From Niveispirillum sp. (lineage in GTDB: Bacteria; Pseudomonadota; Alphaproteobacteria; Azospirillales; Azospirillaceae): 6,605 nt of DNA. The translations under genes were made by a program, and so were the position numbers. The stretch is taken from NCBI GenBank assembly GCA_016463045.1, contig JAEMSB010000273.1, positions 1 through 6,605 of the forward strand. Direction: 5' to 3'. The stretch's first letter is position 1, and every line of letters starts with the position of its first letter. Below, piece after piece: positions 1-5,894 of this stretch. Below the pieces are notes generated by a model. The model searched no databases. It saw only the letters and a list, made by a program, of their open reading frames with translations, and had not been told where the DNA came from.

Positions 1-444
1 CTCCAAAAGGGCGGCCAACCGCAGGCAATCCGCCCCCTCGTCGCCCAGCGGCACCGCCGCCGCCCGGCTAAACAGTTCGCCCAGCCCCGGTTCCCGCCGC
101 GCCAGCCCGCGCAGCATCGGCTCCACAAAGGTCACGACATGCCCCTGGCTGTCGGCATCCCAATGGAACCCATGCACTTCCCCCGCCGGGATCAGCAGCA
201 GGCACGGCGCGCGGTAGGAATGCCGCTCCCCGCCGGCCAGCAATTCCCCGCCGCCCGTAGCGATGACGAACACATGGTTCAGGTCGGCATGGGCGTGCGG
301 CTGGATCTGCCATCCGCTGGGCTGGCTGCGCCGCTCCAGGGTTTCGGCATGGATGAAATGTTCATCTGTCTTGGCCTCCGCCTCCCCGTAGAGGAAGAAG
401 CGGGGCACGGGATTGCTTGCTTTCCGGTTCATGCAGTGCAGCAT
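1..444 (-). CDS. pobR: AraC-family transcriptional regulator, PobR-like (C-terminal part outside window)
   Basis: The frame is open on the minus strand from 444 to the left edge, giving 148 visible residues; the stop lies outside. Two in-frame ATGs are possible, at 444-442 and 432-430, giving starts MLHCMNRKAS or MNRKAS. Neither has a clear Shine-Dalgarno, so the start is uncertain by four residues. The visible part is an N-terminal cupin-like sensor domain. It has the segment PVPRFFLYGE near the start, then a beta-rich stretch with HAHADLNHVF, then LLLIPAGEVHGFHW. This arrangement (His-rich strand, GGGELLAGG turn, IPAGxVHGF) is typical of the ligand-binding half of AraC regulators. The two helix-turn-helix motifs expected in the C-terminal half cannot be seen. 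It is divergent from pobA, the usual place for a 4-hydroxybenzoate-responsive PobR activator of the AraC type. The family call is well supported; the PobR role is inferred mainly from context. Confidence 0.8.
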   Translation of the reverse strand, partial: MLHCMNRKASNPVPRFFLYGEAEAKTDEHFIHAETLERRSQPSGWQIQPHAHADLNHVFVIATGGGELLAGGERHSYRAPCLLLIPAGEVHGFHWDADSQGHVVTFVEPMLRGLARREPGLGELFSRAAAVPLGDEGADCLRLAALLE

Positions 445-459
445 GACAAAGGGGCGATG

Positions 460-474
460 AAAAATCCAATTTTT
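460..474. repeat. Short A/T-rich inverted repeat in the divergent promoter region
   Basis: AAAAAT at 460-465 and ATTTTT at 469-474 form 6-bp inverted arms around a CCA spacer. The element sits 15 bp upstream of the first possible pobR start and 85 bp upstream of pobA. It is the most symmetric element of this gap and stands out in GC-rich DNA. It could be an operator (perhaps autoregulatory for pobR), promoter A/T-richness, or chance. Confidence 0.3.
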
Positions 475-543
475 TGATGGATGCGTGTCCTGTGCCAATG
501 GTTCACCGACGCTATCATCCCCACAACAGCCAATAATTTCCTT

Positions 544-550
544 GGGAGGA
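544..550 (+). promoter_or_regulatory. Shine-Dalgarno of pobA; decides the start codon
   Basis: GGGAGGA lies 8 bp before the ATG at 559, an ideal spacing. It rules against the upstream in-frame ATG at 481 and against the adjacent GTG codons at 553 and 556, which are too close to it. Confidence 0.85.
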
Positions 551-558
551 AAGTGGTG

Positions 559-1728
559 ATGCGCACCCAGGTCGCCATCATCGGTGCCGGACCCGCCGGA
601 TTGCTTCTGGCCCATCTTTTGTACAAGGCGGGCGTGGAATGCGTGATCCTGGAACGGCGTGACCGAGCCTATGTCGAAAGCCGCATCCGCGCCGGCATTC
701 TGGAACAGGTAACGGTCGATCTGCTGCGTCAGGTGGGCGTGCATGACCGGATGGACCGCGAAGGCCTGCCGCATGAAGGGTTTGCCCTGTCCACCGACGG
801 CGACAATACCCGCATCGACATGAAGGCGCTGACCGGCAAATCCGTCATGGTCTATGGCCAGACGGAGGTGACGCGCGACCTGATCGACGCGGCCTTCCAC
901 CGCGACATCCCGCTGCTGTTCGATGCGCAGGATGTCGCCCTGCATGACATCACCAGCGCCCGGCCCCGCGTCACCTTCCGTCATGACGGGGTGGACCGTA
1001 CCCTGGAATGCGATTTCATCGCCGGCTGCGACGGGTTCCATGGTGTCGCGCGCGCCAGCATCCCTGCCGATATCCTGCGCACCTTCGAACGGGTCTATCC
1101 GTTCGGCTGGCTGGGCGTGCTGGCCGATGTGCCGCCCTGTGATCATGAACTGATCTATGCCAGTCATGAACGCGGCTTTGCCCTGGCCTCCATGCGCTCC
1201 AACACCCGCTCGCGCTACTACGTGCAGGTGGCGAATACGGAGAAGGTGGAGGATTGGTCGGACGAGCGGTTCTGGGATGAACTGTGCGTGCGCCTGGGCA
1301 GCGAGGTCGCGCCCCGCGTCACACGCGGGCCGTCGATTGAAAAGTCCATTGCACCGCTGCGCAGCTTCGTCGCCGAACCCATGCGCCACGGTAACCTGTT
1401 CCTGGCCGGTGACGCTGCGCATATCGTGCCGCCCACAGGGGCCAAGGGCCTTAATCTGGCCGCCACCGATGTCGCCTATCTGGCGGACGGTCTGGCCGAT
1501 CATTACCGGGGCAACAGTGCGGGGATCATTGCCTATTCGGCCCGCGCCCTGGCCCGTGTCTGGAAGGCGGAACGCTTCTCCTGGTGGTTTACCAGCCTGA
1601 TGCACCGGTTCCCGGAAACCGACGCCTTTGGCCGCCGCATGCAGATTGCAGAACTGGGCTATCTACGCGGATCCCACGCAGCGCAGCAGTCGCTGGCCGA
1701 AAATTACGTGGGTTTGCCCCTGCACTGA
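559..1728 (+). CDS. pobA: 4-hydroxybenzoate 3-monooxygenase (p-hydroxybenzoate hydroxylase)
   Basis: This cytosolic single-component FAD monooxygenase hydroxylates 4-hydroxybenzoate to protocatechuate using NAD(P)H and O2. It has 389 residues from the ATG at 559, close to the 394 of the Pseudomonas enzyme. The Rossmann motif GAGPAG is at residues 9-14. The segment SRIRAGILEQ carries Arg42 and Arg44 in the same numbering as the Pseudomonas protein. The DG motif (IAGCDGFHG) is near 154-162, and the GD motif (LAGDAAHIVPPTGAKGLN) has its Asp at 285. Substrate-pocket residues of the family are present with a one- or two-residue offset: Tyr200, Ser211, Arg213, Tyr221, and Tyr383 in NYVGLP. Arg33 and Tyr38, linked to NADPH preference in the Pseudomonas enzyme, are retained. 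It is first in the operon, 36 bp before pcaI, and divergent from the PobR-like regulator. Identification is very secure. Confidence 0.97.
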   Translation: MRTQVAIIGAGPAGLLLAHLLYKAGVECVILERRDRAYVESRIRAGILEQVTVDLLRQVGVHDRMDREGLPHEGFALSTDGDNTRIDMKALTGKSVMVYGQTEVTRDLIDAAFHRDIPLLFDAQDVALHDITSARPRVTFRHDGVDRTLECDFIAGCDGFHGVARASIPADILRTFERVYPFGWLGVLADVPPCDHELIYASHERGFALASMRSNTRSRYYVQVANTEKVEDWSDERFWDELCVRLGSEVAPRVTRGPSIEKSIAPLRSFVAEPMRHGNLFLAGDAAHIVPPTGAKGLNLAATDVAYLADGLADHYRGNSAGIIAYSARALARVWKAERFSWWFTSLMHRFPETDAFGRRMQIAELGYLRGSHAAQQSLAENYVGLPLH

Positions 1729-1764
1729 GACCTGATCTCCTCCTGTCCATGGAACTGATACAAA

Positions 1765-2487
1765 ATGGCTGGCAAGATTTACCCCGACGCCAAGTCGGCG
1801 CTGGACGGTCTGCTATTCGACGGCATGACCATCATGTCGGGCGGCTTCGGCCTGTCCGGCAACCCTGAACATTTGATCCCCGCCATCAAAGAGGCAGGGG
1901 TCAAGGGTCTGACCATCATTTCCAACAATTGCGGGGCCGATGGTTTCGGCCTCTGGCAATTGCTGAACAATGGTCAGATCAAAAAGATGATCAGTTCCTA
2001 CGTGGGGGAGAACAAGCTGTTCGAACAGCTTTACATCTCCGGCCAGCTGGAGCTGGAGTTGAACCCGCAGGGCACGCTGGCCGAACGCATCCGCGCTGGC
2101 GGGGCCGGCATCCCCGCCTTCTACACCGCCACTGGTGTCGGTACCGTCGTGTCGGAAGGCAAGGTGGTGGAGGAGTTTGAGGGCAAGCGTTACGTGCGCG
2201 AGACCTGGCTGCGCTCTGACCTGTCCATCGTCAAGGCCTGGAAGGCCGACACCGAAGGCAACCTGATTTATCGCAAGACGGCGCGTAACTTTAACCCTGT
2301 CATGGCAACCGCCGGCAAGGTGACCGTGGCAGAGGTGGAGGAGATCGTGCCCGTCGGCAGCTTCGATCCCGACCATGTCCACACGCCCGGCATCTATGTC
2401 GATCGTGTCATCCAGGGCACGCAGTACGCCAAGCTGATCGAAAAGCGCACAACCCGGCCGCGCCCGGCCGCCAGCCAGGAGGGCTGA
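1765..2487 (+). CDS. pcaI: 3-oxoadipate CoA-transferase subunit A (SCOT-like alpha subunit)
   Basis: This is subunit A of a class I CoA-transferase. With PcaJ it should move CoA from succinyl-CoA to 3-oxoadipate, the penultimate pathway step. It has 240 residues. The glycine-rich signature GGFGLSGNP is at residues 26-34, followed by TIISNNCG near 50-57 and GTLAERIRAGGAGIPAFY around 103-120. An in-frame TGA at 1756-1758 rules out any longer protein. Only a weak GGAA (1751-1754) precedes the ATG, so translation may depend partly on ribosomes coming from pobA 36 bp upstream. The wording (ENKLFEQLY, LELELNPQGTLAERIRAGGAGIPAFYT) looks more like succinyl-CoA:3-ketoacid CoA-transferase (ScoA) than Pseudomonas PcaI. 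The pca context still favours 3-oxoadipate as substrate. CoA-transferase is certain; substrate is inferred. Confidence 0.88.
   Translation: MAGKIYPDAKSALDGLLFDGMTIMSGGFGLSGNPEHLIPAIKEAGVKGLTIISNNCGADGFGLWQLLNNGQIKKMISSYVGENKLFEQLYISGQLELELNPQGTLAERIRAGGAGIPAFYTATGVGTVVSEGKVVEEFEGKRYVRETWLRSDLSIVKAWKADTEGNLIYRKTARNFNPVMATAGKVTVAEVEEIVPVGSFDPDHVHTPGIYVDRVIQGTQYAKLIEKRTTRPRPAASQEG
2477..2483 (+). promoter_or_regulatory. Shine-Dalgarno of pcaJ inside the 3' end of pcaI
   Basis: AGGAGGG, seven bases before the ATG at 2491, overlaps the last codons of pcaI. It supports both the pcaJ start and coupled translation of the two subunits. Confidence 0.8.
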
Positions 2488-2490
2488 ACC

Positions 2491-3141
2491 ATGCCCTGGA
2501 CCCGTGATGAAATGGCCGCCCGCGCCGCCCGTGAACTGCGCGACGGTTTCTATGTGAACCTGGGCATCGGCATCCCGACCCTGGTCGCCAACTACATCCC
2601 CGACGGCATGCAGGTGATCTTGCAGTCGGAGAATGGCATGCTGGGCATCGGCCCTTTCCCGTTTGAGGGGGAAGAGGATGCCGACCTGATCAATGCCGGC
2701 AAGCAGACGATCACCGAACTGCCCACTTCGTCCTATTTCAGCAGCGCCGACAGCTTCGCCATGATCCGGGGCGGCCATATCGACCTGACGGTCCTGGGCG
2801 CCATGCAGGTCGCCGGCAATGGCGATCTGGCCAACTGGACCATTCCCGGCAAGATGGTGAAGGGCATGGGCGGGGCCATGGACCTTGTAGCCGGCGTGAA
2901 GAAGGTCGTCGTGGTCATGGAGCATCAGGACAAGAATGGCGGCTCCAAGCTGTTGTCCGAATGCAATCTGCCGCTGACTGGTGCCGGCGTGGTGGACATG
3001 GTCATCACCGACCTGGGTGTCTTCACCATCGACAAAAATGGCGACGGTGGCATGGCCCTGATCGAGCTGGCGCCCGGTATCAGTGTCGAGCAGATCACGG
3101 CGGCCACCGGCGCCCCCTTCCGGGTGGAGCTTGCAGCATGA
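2491..3141 (+). CDS. pcaJ: 3-oxoadipate CoA-transferase subunit B (SCOT-like beta subunit)
   Basis: This is the catalytic subunit B of the class I CoA-transferase. It pairs with PcaI to form 3-oxoadipyl-CoA. It has 216 residues, a normal length. The family motif LQSENGMLGIGPFP supplies the catalytic glutamate at residue 47, which carries the glutamyl-CoA thioester in this family. Other hallmarks are NLGIGIPTLVANY (23-35), DLINAGKQTITELP, SFAMIRGGHIDLTVLGAMQV and GKMVKGMGGAMDLVAGVKKV. QSENG, TELPTSS and the PGKMVKGMGGAMDLVAGVKK stretch are closer to ScoB-type enzymes than to Pseudomonas PcaJ. It starts 3 bp after the pcaI stop, and its TGA overlaps the pcaF ATG, so the subunits and the thiolase are probably translated together. 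The CoA-transferase call is secure; substrate is assigned from neighbours. Confidence 0.9.
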   Translation: MPWTRDEMAARAARELRDGFYVNLGIGIPTLVANYIPDGMQVILQSENGMLGIGPFPFEGEEDADLINAGKQTITELPTSSYFSSADSFAMIRGGHIDLTVLGAMQVAGNGDLANWTIPGKMVKGMGGAMDLVAGVKKVVVVMEHQDKNGGSKLLSECNLPLTGAGVVDMVITDLGVFTIDKNGDGGMALIELAPGISVEQITAATGAPFRVELAA

Positions 3142-4343
3142 GCCACGCCTATATATGCGACGGCATCCGCAGCCCAATCGGTCGTTTCGGCGGTGGCCTC
3201 TCTCGCCTGCGCCCCGACGATATGGCAGCCCAGGTCATTCAGGCCCTGCTGGCCCGCCATCCCGGCCTGAATCAAGCTGCCATTGAGGAGGTGTTCCTTG
3301 GCTGCGCCAATCAGGCCGGCGAGGATAACCGCAACGTCGCTCGCATGGCGGCACTTCTCGCGGGTCTTCCCGTGTCGGTCCCCGGTACCACCATCAACCG
3401 CCTCTGCGCATCAGGTGCCGATGCCGTTGGCACGGCGGCCCGTGCCATCAATGCCGGTGCCCTGGATTTGGTCATCGCCGGCGGCGTGGAAAGCATGACC
3501 CGCGCACCCTTGGTCATGGCCAAGGCCGAAAGTGCCTTTCAGCGCAGCGCCCAGATTGAGGACACCACCATCGGCTGGCGCTTCATCAACAAGGCGATGA
3601 AGGAACGCTACGGCACCGACAGCATGCCGGAAACGGCGGAAAACGTTGCCGTTGACCATTGTGTCAGCAGGGAAGACCAGGACGCCTTTGCGCTGTCAAG
3701 CCAGCAACGTACCGCCAAGGCCCAGGCCGACGGTTATTTCGATGGCGAAATCACCCCCGTCACCGTTCTGGACGCCAAGGGCAAGCCGACGACACTCGGC
3801 GTGGATGAACATCCCCGTGCGGACACGACAGCAGATGCGCTGGCTAAGCTGAAGCCCGTGGTTCGTCCCGGCGGCAGCGTCACCGCTGGCAATGCCAGTG
3901 GCGTCAATGACGGTGCCGTTGCCCTGCTGATTGCTTCGGACTCCGCAGTAAAAGCCCACAACCTGACCCCGCGCGGGCGTATTCTGGGCATGGCGACCGC
4001 CGGTGTGGAACCGCGTGTCATGGGCATCGGCCCTGTGCCAGCCTCGCAGAAGCTGATGGACAAGTTGGGCCTGACCATCGGCGATTTCGATCTGATCGAG
4101 TTGAACGAGGCCTTCGCCTCTCAGGTTATCGCGTCCTTGCGGGCTCTGGGCGTTGATCCGACGTCGGATAATGTGAACCCGCATGGCGGTGCCATTGCCC
4201 TGGGCCATCCGCTGGGTGCCTCGGGCGCCCGTCTGGCCCTCACGGCGCTGCGCGGTCTGGAACGGCGCGGCGGCAAGCGCGCGCTAGTCACCATGTGCAT
4301 CGGCGTGGGCCAGGGTCTAGCCCTGGCCATCGAAAAAATCTGA
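3138..4343 (+). CDS. pcaF: 3-oxoadipyl-CoA thiolase
   Basis: This thiolase cleaves 3-oxoadipyl-CoA with CoA to succinyl-CoA and acetyl-CoA, the last step of the pathway. It has 401 residues, the usual length for PcaF. The nucleophilic cysteine is Cys90 in INRLCASGADAVGTAARAI; CASG rather than CGSG is characteristic of the PcaF group. GGVESMTRAP follows. The C-terminal active site shows NPHGGAIALGHPLGASGAR (His at about 357) and the second cysteine in MCIGVGQGLA (Cys387). Both thiolase signatures are intact. The ATG at 3138 overlaps the pcaJ stop (ATGA), with GGAG at 3126-3129 eight bases upstream. The frame is open further upstream inside pcaJ, but that stretch is not thiolase-like. A general acetyl-CoA acetyltransferase is the alternative; length, CASG and context argue against it. 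Confidence 0.95.
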   Translation: MSHAYICDGIRSPIGRFGGGLSRLRPDDMAAQVIQALLARHPGLNQAAIEEVFLGCANQAGEDNRNVARMAALLAGLPVSVPGTTINRLCASGADAVGTAARAINAGALDLVIAGGVESMTRAPLVMAKAESAFQRSAQIEDTTIGWRFINKAMKERYGTDSMPETAENVAVDHCVSREDQDAFALSSQQRTAKAQADGYFDGEITPVTVLDAKGKPTTLGVDEHPRADTTADALAKLKPVVRPGGSVTAGNASGVNDGAVALLIASDSAVKAHNLTPRGRILGMATAGVEPRVMGIGPVPASQKLMDKLGLTIGDFDLIELNEAFASQVIASLRALGVDPTSDNVNPHGGAIALGHPLGASGARLALTALRGLERRGGKRALVTMCIGVGQGLALAIEKI

Positions 4344-4350
4344 GGGAGGA
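4344..4350 (+). promoter_or_regulatory. Shine-Dalgarno of pcaH; supports a GTG start
   Basis: GGGAGGA immediately follows the pcaF stop and lies seven bases before the GTG at 4358. It is the same heptamer found before pobA. No ATG is suitably placed, so GTG is the start. Confidence 0.8.
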
Positions 4351-4357
4351 AAACACC

Positions 4358-5062
4358 GTGAGCCTCATCCTGCCCTATAACCGGGAGGAGGAAGGGGCAC
4401 ATCCGCCCTTCCTGTCACCCGACTACAAGGCCACCATCAAGCGGTCGCCGCAGCAGCCGCTGATCCGCATTCCGCAGACCCTGACGGAAGTGACGGGGCC
4501 GGCGGGCCGCTGGGACCGGCTGATGGGTCCTGCCATTGCCGACCTGACCAAGATCGGCACGGGAGAGGCCATCGGCCAGCGTATCGTCGTTTCCGGTCGC
4601 GTGCTGGACGAGGATGGGCGGCCCGTGCCCAACACCATCGTGGAGGTCTGGCAGGCCAATGCGGCTGGCCGCTACATCCACAAGAAGGATCAGTGGAACG
4701 CCCCGCTGGACCCGAACTTCACCGGGTCGGGCCGGATCATCACCGATGATCAGGGCCGTTACCGGTTCTATACGATCTCTCCCGGCGCCTATCCTTGGGG
4801 CAACCATTACAATGCTTGGCGCCCGGCCCATATCCATTTCTCGCTGTTGGGCCCGGCCTTCGCCACGCGGCTGGTAACGCAGATGTATTTCCCCGGCGAT
4901 CCGCTGATCCCGCTGGACCCCATCGCCAATGCCGTGCCCGCCCATGCCCTGGGGCGCATGATCAGCCGGTTCGATATCGAAACAACGCAGGAAGCCTTTG
5001 CGCTGTCCTATATTTTCGACATCGTGCTGCGCGGGCGCGACGCCACCCCGATGGAGGATTGA
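4358..5062 (+). CDS. pcaH: Protocatechuate 3,4-dioxygenase beta subunit
   Basis: This is the iron-bearing subunit of the intradiol dioxygenase. With PcaG it opens the protocatechuate ring between the two hydroxyls to give 3-carboxy-cis,cis-muconate. It has 234 residues from the GTG start, close to the 239 of the Pseudomonas subunit. All four Fe(III) ligands are visible: Tyr106 in NAAGRYIHKKD, Tyr145 in PGAYPWGN, and His158 and His160 in RPAHIHFS. These match Tyr408, Tyr447, His460 and His462 of the Pseudomonas enzyme. The N-terminal extension with PLIRIPQTLTEVTGP near residues 34-48 is typical of the beta subunit. A DEDGRPVPNTIVEVWQ strand introduces the beta-sandwich core. It lies 14 bp after pcaF and 3 bp before pcaG. 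Function is highly secure. Confidence 0.97.
   Translation: MSLILPYNREEEGAHPPFLSPDYKATIKRSPQQPLIRIPQTLTEVTGPAGRWDRLMGPAIADLTKIGTGEAIGQRIVVSGRVLDEDGRPVPNTIVEVWQANAAGRYIHKKDQWNAPLDPNFTGSGRIITDDQGRYRFYTISPGAYPWGNHYNAWRPAHIHFSLLGPAFATRLVTQMYFPGDPLIPLDPIANAVPAHALGRMISRFDIETTQEAFALSYIFDIVLRGRDATPMED
5053..5058 (+). promoter_or_regulatory. Shine-Dalgarno of pcaG at the end of pcaH
   Basis: GGAGGA lies in the last codons of pcaH, seven bases before the ATG at 5066. It suggests coupled synthesis of the two subunits in equal amounts. Confidence 0.75.
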
Positions 5063-5065
5063 TCC

Positions 5066-5707
5066 ATGACTGGACAGACACCCTGGCAGACCGTTGGCCC
5101 CTATTTCCACTATGCACTGCCCTGGAAGGGCGGTGCCGATCTGGTAGAGGGCAGGGGTGATGCCGGCGCGCGCATGGACCTGGTTCCCGACGGCCATTAT
5201 ACCCTGAACCCCAATGATCATCCGCGCGGAGTGGCCAAGGGGCAGATCGTAACGATCACCGGTACTGTGTTCGATGGTGATGGAACGCCTATCCCCGACA
5301 GTTTTGTCGAACTGTGGCAGGCCAACGCGGCTGGTCGTTATGACAGCCCCGATGATGACCGTGCCGAGCTGGCTTTGGACCCCGATTTCATCGGCTTTGG
5401 ACGTGCCTCCACCGATGCCGACGGTGTCTTCATCATTCGCACGGTGAAGCCCGGTCGGGTGCCCGGTCCTGGCAACAGCCTGCAGGCCCCGCACATCGCC
5501 ATCTCCGTGATGGCGCGCGGTGTCATTAAGCGCATGGTCAGCCGCATCTATTTTGCAGACGAAGCCAGCAATACCGAAGATCCGATCCTGGACCTTGTGC
5601 CGCCCGCCCGCCGCGCCACGCTGCTGGCAGTACCCGTAGGGGAAGGACAGTACCGGTTCGATATCCGCCTACAGGGCGAGGGCGAGACGGTATTCTTCGA
5701 CGTTTGA
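5066..5707 (+). CDS. pcaG: Protocatechuate 3,4-dioxygenase alpha subunit
   Basis: This is the alpha subunit of protocatechuate 3,4-dioxygenase; it completes the active site of PcaH but does not bind iron. It has 213 residues, slightly more than the roughly 200 of the Pseudomonas subunit. Characteristic parts are TPWQTVGPYFHYALP at the N-terminus, DSFVELWQANAAGRY, LQAPHIAISVMARG, and the ending YRFDIRLQGEGETVFFDV. Compared with PcaH, the first Tyr is kept (GRYDSPDD), the second Tyr is replaced (PGRVPGPGN), and HIH has become HIA. The metal site is therefore lost, as expected for an alpha subunit. Pairing with pcaH 3 bp upstream confirms the call. It is the last gene of the tightly packed run; the next gene lies 187 bp away beyond a repeat. 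Confidence 0.96.
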   Translation: MTGQTPWQTVGPYFHYALPWKGGADLVEGRGDAGARMDLVPDGHYTLNPNDHPRGVAKGQIVTITGTVFDGDGTPIPDSFVELWQANAAGRYDSPDDDRAELALDPDFIGFGRASTDADGVFIIRTVKPGRVPGPGNSLQAPHIAISVMARGVIKRMVSRIYFADEASNTEDPILDLVPPARRATLLAVPVGEGQYRFDIRLQGEGETVFFDV

Positions 5708-5739
5708 ATGTCCTCATCTCTCCTGAGTCACCTTCTACC

Positions 5740-5848
5740 GTCACCCCGGCGGAAGCCGGGGCCCAGCATGAGGCGCGGTTAGCGCCGATATAAGTCATAT
5801 CGCGGCGGACGCCGCTCTACGCCGGGTCCCGGCTTTCGCCGGGATGTC
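5740..5848. repeat. Hairpin-rich inverted-repeat (REP/MITE-like) element between pcaG and pcaB
   Basis: Two 25-bp outer arms (5740-5764 and 5824-5848) are inverted copies matching at 21 of 25 positions. Each arm is also a small palindrome. The left has CCCCGGC and GCCGGGG around a GGAA loop (5744-5761). The right has TCCCGGC and GCCGGGA around TTTC (5827-5844), which reads GAAA on the other strand. Between them are three more stems: GGCGC/GCGCC (5772-5786), CGATAT/ATATCG (5786-5802) and GCGGCG/CGCCGC (5802-5815). The arms resemble GC-rich extragenic palindromes dispersed in some alphaproteobacterial genomes. No transposase or target duplication is evident. It may shape mRNA stability or expression of pcaB relative to pcaG. 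Copy number elsewhere cannot be judged from the window. Confidence 0.75.
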
Positions 5849-5894
5849 GAAAAGGGTTACCCTATCATCCGCTCATACCCAACCTGGCTGCCCC
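5849..5894 (+). promoter_or_regulatory. pcaB leader, with a motif shared with the pobA leader
   Basis: This short A/T-richer stretch follows the repeat and leads into pcaB. It holds a small palindrome, GGGTTACCC (5854-5862), directly followed by CTATCATCC (5862-5870). The same nonamer occurs at 512-520 upstream of pobA, also just after a GGTT-ACC-like sequence. It may be part of a promoter or regulator site that restarts transcription at pcaB. There is no clear -35 and no Shine-Dalgarno before the ATG at 5895. Confidence 0.3.

Larger units (their letters stand above)
445..558. promoter_or_regulatory. Divergent pobR-pobA intergenic control region
   Basis: This gap of about 114 bp separates the divergent regulator from pobA, so it must hold both promoters and probably the regulator's binding sites. 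Its left part is distinctly A/T-rich compared with the flanking genes. I find no well-spaced sigma-70 pair: TATCAT at 513-518 could serve as a -10 for pobA, but no good -35 lies 16-18 bp upstream. That would suit an activator-dependent promoter. The pentamer CCAAT occurs three times (466, 495, 530), and the last two copies extend to GCCAAT. These are candidate half-sites only. The presence of regulatory DNA here is secure from gene orientation; the exact sites are not. Confidence 0.6.

Noticed and set aside
139..477. A plus-strand open frame of 112 codons opposite the AraC-type regulator
   Set aside because: The minus strand gives a coherent AraC sensor domain across the same bases; the plus-strand product resembles nothing.
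481..558. An upstream ATG that would add 26 residues to PobA
   Set aside because: The added residues do not occur in the family, and GGGAGGA at 544-550 points to the ATG at 559, where numbering matches the Pseudomonas enzyme.
1749..1868. ATG at 1749 as a start for a protein overlapping the 5' end of pcaI
   Set aside because: It is in a different frame from PcaI and yields no recognisable protein; its GGAA may merely serve as the weak ribosome site for pcaI.
2961..3137. Extension of the pcaF frame upstream into pcaJ
   Set aside because: The extra 59 codons overlap PcaJ coding sequence and are not thiolase-like; the start at 3138 gives the usual 401 residues.
1813..3177. A long minus-strand open frame of 454 codons opposite pcaI and pcaJ
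   Set aside because: It is fully antisense to two convincing family members, has low-complexity Gly/His/Asp-rich content with no recognisable domain, and is explained by the high-GC codon bias of the plus-strand genes.
4415..5494. A minus-strand open frame of 359 codons opposite pcaH and pcaG
   Set aside because: Antisense shadow of two genes with intact catalytic motifs; no domain or ribosome site of its own.
5744..5761. GC-rich hairpin after pcaG as an intrinsic terminator
   Set aside because: The stem is strong but no T-run follows it or the other stems in this gap; a repeat element explains it better.
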